Assembly: GCA_029215795.1 (NCBI GenBank)
Contig: JARDYH010000005.1
Location: 161,721,814 to 161,785,813, forward strand
Length of the DNA stretch: 64,000 bases
Reading direction: 5' to 3'
DNA from: Anniella stebbinsi
Lineage: Eukaryota > Chordata > Lepidosauria > Squamata > Anniellidae
The notes under the pieces are model-generated. The model did no database searches and had not been told where the DNA came from. It saw only the letters and a program-made list of their open reading frames with translations. Below are positions 1 through 9,842 of the stretch, in pieces; position 1 is the stretch's first letter, and the number at the start of each line of letters is the position of its first letter. The translations under genes and the position numbers were made by a program.

Positions 1-1511
1 TCTTTTACTATTTTCCCCAAAATTGCATAGTTTGACAGTTTACACCCCTTCCCTTTTTCTAATACATAGTCCACAAATAATCCCCATATATTCCCAAACT
101 CATTTTTCTTTATTATCCCTCTTTTAACGTTAATATTACTTGTTAATTTATCATTTATGGCAATATTTCATACTTCTTTATGCCATTCTTCTATTTGGTA
201 GTTGCCTTGCATTTTCCGTTGTCTAGATATCATTAGTCTCACTGCTGTCATTAATTTCGTAATCAAATCTTTAACATTCTGTTCTCCTTCTTCTTTATCA
301 TATATTGATAACAATGCTATCCTAGAACATATCTCAAGCTTTAAATCTGTTATTCTTATCACTTCTTCAAATACTTTTAACCAAAATATCTGTACATATT
401 TACAAGTCCACCACATATGAAAATAGGTTCCCACTTCTTGACAGCCTCTCCAACACAACTTTGAATATTTCTTATCAATTTTATTTAATTTCACTGGCGT
501 TGAATACCACCTCCATACTATTTTAGAATAATTTTCTCTTATTCTTACTGATATGGTTTTCAAAATATGCAAATCCCATATTTTCCTGCATTTTTGATCA
601 TTAATTTGTTCTTCCAAATCTTCTTCCCATAATACTTTCAAATGATCATGTTTCTCCTCCCCTTCCATCAACAATTTATAAATTTCACTCACTACTCCTC
701 TAATATTCTTATTTCTATCCTCCTCTTCTCTCATAATAATCATCCTTTCAAAGTTTGTATAATTTCACAACTCTTCATTATTTTTTCCATTTAACCCACC
801 ATTGTTCTAATTGCATAACTTTGAACCAAGCCAATTTCCTCCCTCTCAAAAATTCTTTGATTTGTTCTTTAGTACTCATCTTTTTCCACCAGTCTTTTAT
901 TTTAACAATTCTCTGTTCTTTAAACACTGTTTCTAACTCCTTCTTTAAATTTACTGGAAAATCTTCCAGCAACACCACTGGATTCATTGGAGAAACATCT
1001 AGTAATAGTTTATTTTTATATTTTTGCCAAACTTCAATAACATTTCTTAACATGGGATTTTCTATTCTTTCCATCATCTTCTTTTTTAATTTAATAAAAA
1101 ATATATTCTCTAACTTCCATTCTAATTCTTGTCTATCCATCTCTAACCAATGTACTATGCTAGGTCTTACAATCCCTTCTATTACATATCTTAATTGATT
1201 AGCTATATAATAACGCATTAAATTCGGGAGACCTAGTCCCCCTTTTTTCTGAGATTTATACCAATTCCCTTTATTTATCCTCGCTTTCTTATTACCATTA
1301 CAACAATTATTTATTATAACTTGCCATGTCTTTAACTGTATCTCTTTTATTTTAATTGGTAACATTCTAAACAGAAAGTTAAACTTAGGTAATATTTTCA
1401 TTTTAATAATCGCTATTCTACCAAACCATGATAATTTAATCTTTTATATTCTTCCAATTTTCTCTTAACTTCTTTATCTAATCTATTAAAATTCTTTCCG
1501 ATCTCACCGCT

Positions 1512-1947
1512 GGATATTTATTTATTTATTTATTACATTTGTATAGCGCCCCATAGCCGAAGCTCTCTGGGCGGTTGAGATAGGATTAAAAACAATTAAA
1601 AACAATATACAAGAATTAAAACGGCAAAAACATACAACATACACACAATCTGTACATTTAAAAACCACTACAACACTTCAAAAAGCTACAAAAACCAAAC
1701 CAAACCAAAACAAACCCAGGCTCCTCAGATATTGCCAAATGCCTGAGAGAAGAGGAAAGTCTTGACCTGGCGCCGAAAAGATGACAATGTTGGCACCAGG
1801 CAGGCCTCGTTGGGCCACCACAGAGAAGGCCCTCTCTCTTGTTGCTGACCTCCGAGCTTCCCTCGGAGGAGGCACTCGGAGGAGGGCCTTAGATGTTGAA
1901 CGTAGTGTTTGGGTAGGTTCATATCGGGAAAGGTGTTCCATCAGGTA
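1512..1947 (-). mobile_element. L2/CR1-type LINE 3' end, 5'-truncated
   Basis: The minus strand reads the C-terminal 'SRYEPTQTLRSTSKALL' and 'TRERAFSVVA' segments, also present in the longer copy at 24.5-25.9 kb. These are followed by a short 3' UTR ending in an ATTTATTTATTT-type tail at 1512-1535. The homology with the 24.6-kb copy stops at 'ttccatcaggta' (about 1947), where GATCC-rich hAT-like sequence begins. It lies inside the old L1. Confidence 0.8.
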
Positions 1948-2862
1948 CGATCCAATCCGATCCGATCCAGAAAGGTTCCGAACCGGTTCGGATGGATTGG
2001 CGGATCGGCGGGCGCCCACTGGCGCCCGCCGCCGCTTTCATTGGTGGGCGCTAGCTGGTGCCCACCAATGGAAACGGACAATGGGGGCAGCCAGCACCGG
2101 ACGGGAAGGAAAGGTAAGCAGGGAGCAGGGGGAGGGGGGCACCTGGCACGCTAACCTTTCCTGGCCGTCCGCTCAAGTCTCCCACCAGCTGCTACTGTGA
2201 GCGGGCTTTGCGGCCTGCTCCAGAGCAGCGCGCCAGGTGATGACATCACCTGGCGTGCTGCTCTGGAGCAGGCCGCAAAGCCTGCTCGCAGTAGCAGCTG
2301 GCAGTGGATGGCAGCGGACGGCCAGGAAAGGTAAGCAGGGGAGGGGGGAGGGGGGAACGTGGCGTGCTTACCTTTCCTGGCCATCTGCTCCCATCCGCCG
2401 CCGGCTGCTACTGCAAGCAGGCTTCGCGGCCTGCTCTTAGGTAGCGCGCCAGGTAAGCAGGGGGCAGGGGGAGGGGGGAGGGGGCATACCCCTCCCGGGG
2501 CCATCCGCTACCATCCGCTGGCACCTGAAGGCACCAGCGGATGGAAGTGGATGGCCCCGGGAGGGTAAGGAGCATGGGGGAGGGTCTTACCTGCCCGTGC
2601 TGTCCACAGCGAACGGCCCAGGGGGGGAGGGAGTTAGGCCCCCCTCACCCACCCGCCACCATTTTTTTCTCATAGAGTTGCATTGCAATGGAAGTTTATG
2701 GAGAAAAAAATGGCGGCCGATCCAAAAAGTTCTGATTTTTGGATCGGGATCGGACTGAATCAGGTCCGGGGAGGCTCCGATTTTGTCCAATCCGATCCGT
2801 GACAAAATTGGAAGTCCCGATCCGGGTCCCGATCTGATCTGGGGGGTCCGTGCACACCCCTA
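1948..2862. mobile_element. hAT-like self-complementary element, left end missing
   Basis: It ends with GTGCACACCCCTA (right terminal inverted repeat). It carries the same modules as the complete copies at 9983-11378 and 39539-40602: subterminal GATCC/GGATC repeats, a palindrome centred at 2243 (GGTGATGACATCACC), a hairpin around CATAGAGTTGCATTGCAATG (about 2670-2700), then AAAATGGCGGCCGATCC. No left TAGGGATGTGCAC terminus is present, so the element is truncated at its junction with the L2 fragment. No protein-coding frame of its own. Confidence 0.75.
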
Positions 2863-4539
2863 ATATTTACACCCAAGTACTTAATCAAGTACTTTACTAA
2901 ACTCATTCTCCTATTCTTTTGTATAATTAAATAACATCGTTTCTGATTTATCCCAGTTAACTTGTAAACCTGATATCTCTCCAAACTCTTTCAAATATGA
3001 TTTTATTTTCCACATATTTTCTACTGGATTCTCAATTGATTCCAAGGTATCATCTGCAAACAAACTTATCTTAATTTTTTCTTTATACCCTATCCCAAAC
3101 ATACTTTACCCTCTCTAATTACATTAGCTAAAAGTTCTATAACTATTGCAAATAGAATCGGGGAAAGGGGGCAACCTTGTCTAGTTCTTCGGGCTAAGGA
3201 TATTTGTTGTGTCACCCCATCATTTACCATTACTACTGCGTGAATAAAGTTGATCAATCACACCTTTAAATCTTACTCCAAAACCCATCTTTTTTATTAT
3301 TGTTTGTAAAGCTGGCCATTCCACACAATCAAAGGCTTTAAAAATATCCAAAGCTATCAAACCCGCCTTCATTTTTTATTATTATTATATTTATCATATT
3401 CAATGCTCTTCCAATCAAATTTGGCATCTGCCTCCCTACTATAAATCCACATTGATCTTTTTAAAATATATTTATACATAAAAATATTCATTCTTTTTGC
3501 CATTATCGCTGTAAAAATCTTGGCATCTTGATTTATTAAAGAAATAGGTCTATATGAACCTGGATCTGTTAACTCTTTATCTGTTTTTGGAATTAATACT
3601 GTCAAGAACTGTTCCCATGATGGTGGGATCTTATCACCTTCTAAGATCTTATTATACAACACTTTCAATTTTGGTACCAATAATTTCTTAATTTTTTTAT
3701 AATATTCTGGTCCCAACCCATCCATTCCTGGGGATTTCCCCCCTTCAATTTATCAATAACTTCTTCTATTTCTTTCTAAGACACCTTGTTCCATTAAATC
3801 TATATCTATATCATTTAACTTAAGCTTTAAATATTTCTCCACATATTGTTCAATCCTCTCCTGAGACCTACCTCCTGCAGTATATAATTCCTGATAAACT
3901 CCTGAAACATTTCCAGTTTAACTTTCATTATATTACTACACTTCCCTAATTTATTTCCGATTCATCCGATTAAATTCCTTGTTTTCTTTGACTGTGTGGA
4001 TCTGGCCAGCATCTTAGAGTTTTTATTACGATATTCAAAGAATTCTCTTTTCAAATATATCAAATTTCTTTGGGCTTCTTCCAGGTCCTCTTTTTCCAAT
4101 TCTTTTTTTTTTTTTGCTTGTAATTGTGCAAAAATCTGTTTATCTTTATTCCTTATAAATTTCATCCCCAAATCTTTAATTTCCTCTTTCAATTTTTTCT
4201 ACATTTTTCTTGTTGTTTTCTCAAATTATAATTCTCTCTAATACAAATCTCTCTTGTTACAGCTTTCATTGTATCCCATAATATAGCCTGATTAGAAAAA
4301 CCTTTTTCATTAATTTCCCATATACTTTGTATTTCTTTTTCCAATTTTCCAATTATACTTTTATAGTTAAATATTTTTGTATTTTATCTCCATCTTTTTG
4401 CTTCCTTATATATTTTTTTAAATTTAATATCTACATTTACCAATGCATGATCTGTGACCTTTATAAGTCCTATATCACTCTTTATTATTTTGGAAATCAA
4501 ATCCCTTGATACAAAAAACATGATCAATCCTAGAATAAG

Positions 4540-5251
4540 GTAAAACAAAGGGTGTTTTTCCTTAACAAACAATGATATCCAGACAAACAGTTAAGGAATG
4601 ATGTTTAAAATATTAAATAATCTATAAATGAATTGTAACTCATAAACCATCATATAAGCAAACACTTTAAATGAACATGAAAATTTAATATAGTTATCTT
4701 AACTATAAAACCTGTGCTGATATCAGCTAACCTTGACGCCAGCTGCAGTTAGATGGAAAGGCGGGTATACCGAGCAATAATGTAAGTTCTTTACAAATTA
4801 TGTGTTTAAATTTATTTCAGTATTTGTATTTTTCTTATGATTGTTAAAAATGGGTATTTAATTTTGCCTTTAGAAAGTGCTGTACATCTTAAAAGAAGAA
4901 ATACTGGCCAGACAATTGTGGCTATATATATTAGTGTGCCCAGGCCATAATATTTGGACATGCAGTATTTGATGTTGTAATTCCTGGTAGGTGATATAAA
5001 TGTTTTTAGTTACATTGCATTTCCCCTTTTTTACCAAACATTGTATTTGATTTTAATGTATGTTTTTATTCTTATATGTTGAACTTTAGCAGAGGTCACT
5101 GAGGAAGACACAAGAAGTGTTGAAACGCGTTTGACCACCTATTTCTGTTTATTTTATCATTGTATTAAATTTTCATGTTCATTTAAAGTGTTTGCTTATA
5201 TTATGTGTTTATGAGTTACAATTCATTTATAGATTATTTAATATTTTAAAC
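4540..5251. mobile_element. 712-bp inverted-repeat insertion with hammerhead-like motif
   Basis: L1 sequence is interrupted here, and a perfect 17-bp target duplication ATCAATCCTAGAATAAG lies on both sides (4523-4539 and 5252-5268). Inside are ~90-bp inverted repeats: 4600-4690 and 5163-5254 are reverse complements with few mismatches. The right repeat ends exactly at the target duplication, while the left one starts 60 bp inside. No reading frame. A long target duplication plus a hammerhead-like fold (5094-5136) fits a Penelope-like fragment or another retroposed element better than a DNA transposon. The family is not assigned. Confidence 0.7.
5094..5136 (+). ncRNA. Hammerhead ribozyme-like motif
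   Basis: The conserved hammerhead core can be laid out in order. Stem I 5' strand GGTCA (5094-5098); core CTGAGGA (5099-5105, fits CUGANGA); one unpaired A; stem II GACAC (5107-5111) with loop AAGAA and GTGTT (5117-5121); core GAA (5122-5124); minimal stem III ACGCGT (5125-5130); T5131 before the cleavage position; stem I 3' strand TGACC (5132-5136). Stem I pairs perfectly and stem II pairs with one wobble. The extra A before stem II and the GUU (not GUC) cleavage triplet are departures from the best consensus, so activity is uncertain. Confidence 0.45.
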
Positions 5252-6159
5252 ATCAATCCTAGAATAAGTCTTATACTTCGCAGAGTAAAAAGTAAATTTG
5301 TTTTCATCTCCATTTATTACTCTCCACACATCTATCATTTCATTTTCATTCATGATCTTACTCAAGCCCGTAATAGCATTACATCTTTCATCTATCATGG
5401 GGTTAGACTAATCTTTTTGTTTATTTAATACCATATTACAATCTCCTGCTATTATTATATTCCCCTTTCGAATTTCCTCCATTTCCACCATAATCTTTTT
5501 ATAAAATTCAATCTGATTTTCATTAGGTGCATAAACATTAACTAATGTGTATTCTTCTTCCTCCACTGATCCTTGCAATATTAAAAATCTTCCCTTATCA
5601 TCTTTTTTAAATTTCTCAATTTTAAATCCACATTTTTTGATATAATTATTGCCAACCCCCTCGATTTTGAAGTTCCATAGGCCTTCTCATAAATAACCAA
5701 CCATCTCCATTTAAGCTCATTTACTCCTTCTTTTGATTGATGTGTTTCTTGAATAAAAATTATATCCGCACCATCCTGATTCAATAATGTTTCCACTCGT
5801 TTCCTTTTAATTACCGATCCTAGCCCATTAACATTCAATGTAACTCTCAATTTATCCTCCATATTTTAAGTTGCATTGCCCTTTGCCGATCCCTTATTGT
5901 GACACATACCCTTCTTCCCCCTCCCTCCTCCCCCATCCCTCCTACAAAAACAACCCCAACAATAACTTTTAGTTCCCCCCACATTTCCCCAGGATTAAAC
6001 CCAATCATGGCTTCTTGAAACCCCATGGGGGGAGGTGACCTCACAGCCACTGGTCAGGAATAGATCTTCCCTCCCGGTCTCTTCTTGTTACATCCCTTGT
6101 TCCATTGTTATCCTTAAAAACATTAATCATCCTTCAGTTCTGTTAACTTCCAACTCTTT

Positions 6160-7134
6160 TCCGGTCGTTTACTGTGAACCTCCTACTGCTCCCAACTCTT
6201 CTCCTTGACCCTTTTTCTCCCGCTGACTCGAACCTTCTTCAGCCAGTAATCCCAGTTGGTTCAGCAACTCCATTCCTTGTCCCAAAGATGTTATTTTGTA
6301 AAATTTTCTCTGAAATGTTTTTTTTTTAAAAAAAACTGGATACCCCCAACTGTAGTTAATCCCATTCTTAATAAGGATTTCTGTGCAGGTCTTAACTTCT
6401 CTTCACCAAGTAATTGTTTGTGAGCATAAGTCATTATAAACTTGTATTGGGGTTCCTTGATAATTCAATTGTCCAGTCAGTCTTGTTTTTATCATGATCT
6501 GCTCTTTTTAGTAGTAATTTGCAAATTTCACCACAATATCCGTTGGTCTTTCTCCTCTCGTTCTGTAGGAAATCCTGTGCACACGTTCAATATCTTGTTC
6601 CTTCCACTCCATATCTGGTGCCAATTGTTTAATCCAATCCATAATTTTCCCTCTCAAGATCCTTGGGTTCTCTGCAGCAGCTTCTGGGGAAAATTTAATC
6701 CTAATATTGGCTCTTCTTTCTTGGTCCTGAAGTGCTATCAATCTTAAGTCCATTTGCTGGGTTTTTATAATTTGATCCTGCAGTTTCCCTGTACACTGTT
6801 CAGTTGCAGCCTGCGCTTGTTTAATCTTTGAATCCATTATTTTAAGATCTTCTCTGACTGCTTTAAACTCTGTCTCAATTTTCTTAGTCAGTTTATCAAG
6901 CTCCCCTGTCATCTCCTGCTTCAAGTCTTTAACCAAAGCTTGGTTATTTTGAATCATCATGTTTTGAAAGGCTTTGAGCATCTCCCCCACAGGCAGCTGT
7001 GAGTCTCCAGACACAGTTTTCGTCTCCTTAGGAACAGCTCCCACCTTCCTCTGCATACCATTTCCTGTCTGTAACGATTCTGTACTTCCTGTCCTTTTGC
7101 CCCCACCTTTCTGAGGGCTGAGTTTTGTAGCCAT
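6160..7134 (-). pseudogene. L1 ORF1 (RNA-binding protein), broken
   Basis: The start codon is at 7134-7132, followed by a lysine/serine-rich start, a long heptad-like helical stretch (coiled-coil trimerisation region, about residues 60-140), then 'RRANIRIKFSPEAAAE', the start of the L1 ORF1 RRM domain, and 'PTDIVVKFANYY'. The open frame ends at 6508. The last part (a C-terminal domain homologous to the ORF1 at 55036-56046) continues in other frames to about 6160. ORF1p is a nucleic-acid chaperone that packages L1 RNA. Confidence 0.8.
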
Positions 7135-7972
7135 TTTTCCTTTTTCCAAAGCAATCCTGCTTAAATGATTGTTGAGCCAAATTTTAATGGATGTTGTTTG
7201 AAACTCTCTGGGATTACATGTGAAACATTGATACAACAATCAACAGCAGCTGTTGCGGAGGAGTTCAACAGATGCGAAGGTGATATATTTTATGAAGCAT
7301 ATTGGGGAAGCTCCGCACTGCTGACAAAGGGTTCTTGTATAAGGATTGTTGTATAAGGAAGCCTGCATCTGGAATGGTGGAGAAATCTGAAGTTGCAAGA
7401 AGATGGGAGCAGCTGCCATTAGAGACAGATCAAAATCAGAAATTGGAATAGACTAATGAAGGACAGTTGTACAGCCAGAAGAGTCGCATACACAAACAAG
7501 GGTGGAAGGAAGAGTCTAGGCATCTGACAGTATCAAGAATTGGAGGAGCAAAGGTTTTATATAATCTGTGGGTTGACGATCCAAGTTAGAAAGTGGAAAA
7601 TATGAAGGAGAATTGGTTTAGGAAGTTTAAGTGGGATGGGAAAATACTTTTGAGTTGGACTGTTGATGGAAATCGCAGGGGCGGTTTGGTTGGCAGTATT
7701 CTCTTCAAGGTTTTAATTAGTATAAGTGAGGTTTCAAAAAAAGTAGAAAGGAGGGATGGTGCTAACTCGGACCTTATACAAACAAAAAGGGATTAATAAA
7801 GAAGGAGAGATTGCTCCCAAAATATAGACAACCAAGGATGAATGATTTTATAAAGGTAATGGCAAATAAAACAGAACTGGAGGAGATTGAAGGGCTAGAG
7901 TCAAATGAACCATTGGACTGGGGTAGGGAATGGCCATCGTTGGATGGCAGTTTGCTAAAATGTCTTTAGGAC

Positions 7973-9761
7973 ATGTCAGAGGAGGTGGTGCAGGAGGAGC
8001 AAGAAGAAGGAAGTCACCACTTTAATTGGGAGTTTCATAATGAGAAGGCGATGGAATTATTGTCTAAATATTGCTTTTCGTATATGGAATTATTACCAAA
8101 AATTCTCCAAGAATCCCTGAGTATAAAGCAAATTCGGGGGGGGAGGGGTCTCAAAGCTCAATATGAGGTGATAGCAGAATTGATAAAACAAAATATTTTG
8201 ACTGTCAATAAAGATTTAATGTATACAGAAAAAGCAGGGATGAACTCTACTCTGGATCTGCCCTCAAATGAATCTAGTTCCTGCGTAAAGAAGATTGATG
8301 CACTGCTACCGTATTTGGATGCTTGGGGTAAGGAAGTGGTTCAGTCGGATAGGGAGATAGTAATAAAGTGGTGATAATAATATAAATAAAAATATCAGGA
8401 CTAAAAGGAAGAGCATAGAAATACAAAAAGAAACTAGGAAAAGGCAAGTGCAGGGGGGGTCATAAAAAGAAAAAAGAAAAAAGAGAGAGAATATACACGT
8501 AGGACTTGATGAAGATAGAGTAAAAAAGAATATGATAGGCAGAAGGAAGAAAGAAAAAGGTTTAAATTACAAACCCTTATTTAAAATTTTGGATAACACA
8601 AAGCAGAGGAACCTGAGGAAAAGGAAAGAAAGGTATTGCAAGAACACGGAGGGAGAGGGTAAACTAATTAATAGACCCGAAACCCACGTGAAAGAAACAA
8701 GAGAAAATGAAACTCAGACTGTCCCCACAGAAGTTGGATAGGCAGTCAAGTTCGGACAGACGGATAAGAGGGTATATTCCCAACTAATTAATCAGTCAGA
8801 GTTAATTTTGATGAGAAGACATTTAGTCATCTCAAATCTACCTGGGGTTAGGGATAATTTTTATTTTATAAAAAGGAGTGGTCTGTTTCTATATTGGTTG
8901 AGGCAACATGGCATTGAGAGGCTTAGGACAGCTGATATAAAGGAAATTGAATATCTCTCCTCATCACCCACAAGTACAAAGGTGCTAGTGTTATTAGCAG
9001 ATATATCAGCAGTTAATTATTTACTAAAAGCCAGGAAATGTCTTGAGAGAGGAAACATCTGGATAACCAGATATTTCAGGCAAACTGTCAAGTTACCCTT
9101 GCTGGAATACAACAGTAAAATTCACTACGCTTCCACCGGGGGAGGGATCTGTAAACCAGAATTAAGAAGTTCAGTGGAAAATTCAGTTTGGGGAAGGGAA
9201 TGGAAAGAAGATAGCGTAAATTCTACCCAGGTACTTAATGATAAATTAAAGGATGGTAGGGATGCCCACCCAGGAAATGTGCAAGTAGAGAGTGCAAATT
9301 TTAAACAAAGTTATCCATCTTTACACAAAGGGAGGGTTTTAGAGGAAAATTACCCATGGAGTGAGGATCGTGAGGATTATGTTCTTGATCTGGTGAAGCA
9401 TTTTCAGTTGATGCAGGCTTCAGATCCGGAGGAGATACTATTTAACCTGAACATGTTACAGGAAATATTACGTGTTTAGTATGGGGTTGGAAGAGTAGAG
9501 GAGATGAAAGAAGAGAATTATACCTCTCTTAAAAGGTTAAATCTTATGGAAGGGATGCAAGCTTTGGCAGAACAACTTCCATTGGAGGAGGTTGCTAAAG
9601 TAGCACAATTCGAACACATGAGCAGACAGGCTCAAGGAAAAATCTTGAGAAAGCTAGAGCATCTGCAAGAAACACTATTCAGTATTCAAAGGATAGAGGA
9701 GGACAAGCCAGGTCAGAAGTTTGTTCAGTGTTTTATAGGGCTAACCCACAGGCAGATTTAG
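7973..9761 (+). pseudogene. ORF1-like protein of the second LINE, fragmented
   Basis: Open frames at 7973-8374, 8532-8741, 8808-9479 and 9504-9761 follow each other in one direction. The 8808 frame (223 codons) has a compact 'HLVISNLPG' start and alternating hydrophobic pattern that could be an RRM-like fold. The 9504 frame is rich in Glu, Gln and Leu and looks helical. I see no zinc knuckle. The role is inferred from position upstream of an endonuclease and RT: an RNA-binding ORF1. Short gaps between the frames suggest frameshifts. Confidence 0.5.
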
Positions 9762-9842
9762 ATTTAGCAAGTCCCAGGAGGGGATACGGCCAGCTGTACC
9801 TGGAGGTGCATAATCATTGACTAAATAAGGAAATGGAGGAAA

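Larger units (their letters stand above)
168..5862 (-). pseudogene. L1 ORF2 (endonuclease / reverse transcriptase), broken
   Basis: ORF2 encodes the endonuclease and reverse transcriptase that carry out target-primed reverse transcription. Visible parts, 5' to 3' on the minus strand: an APE-type endonuclease N-terminus (5862-5581, with an 'IIFIQETHQ' motif holding the catalytic Glu); a helical linker (4192-3962); RT palm and fingers with 'SYRPISLINQDAKIF' (3725-3369); the active-site motif FADD (about 3054); and a C-terminal cysteine and tryptophan-rich segment 'CWRGCQEVGTYFHMWW' (743-168), typical of L1. The pieces are in different frames with in-frame stops, and two other elements are inserted between them. 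Compared with the L1 copies at 47-55 kb it is more diverged, so it is the oldest L1 here. Confidence 0.85.
1..7134 (-). mobile_element. Old L1 LINE, minus strand, interrupted twice
   Basis: Minus-strand reading frames give, from right to left, an L1-type ORF1 (7134 to about 6160), an endonuclease start (5862-5581), reverse-transcriptase pieces (3725-2911) and the C-terminal part (1401-168). Order and spacing match the two younger L1 copies at 45.9-56.5 kb, to which the fragments are clearly similar. Two later insertions split it: L2 plus hAT-like sequence at 1512-2862, and a 712-bp inverted-repeat insertion at 4540-5251. Frameshifts and stops occur throughout, so it is inactive. The 3' end lies beyond the left edge of the window. 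Confidence 0.9.
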
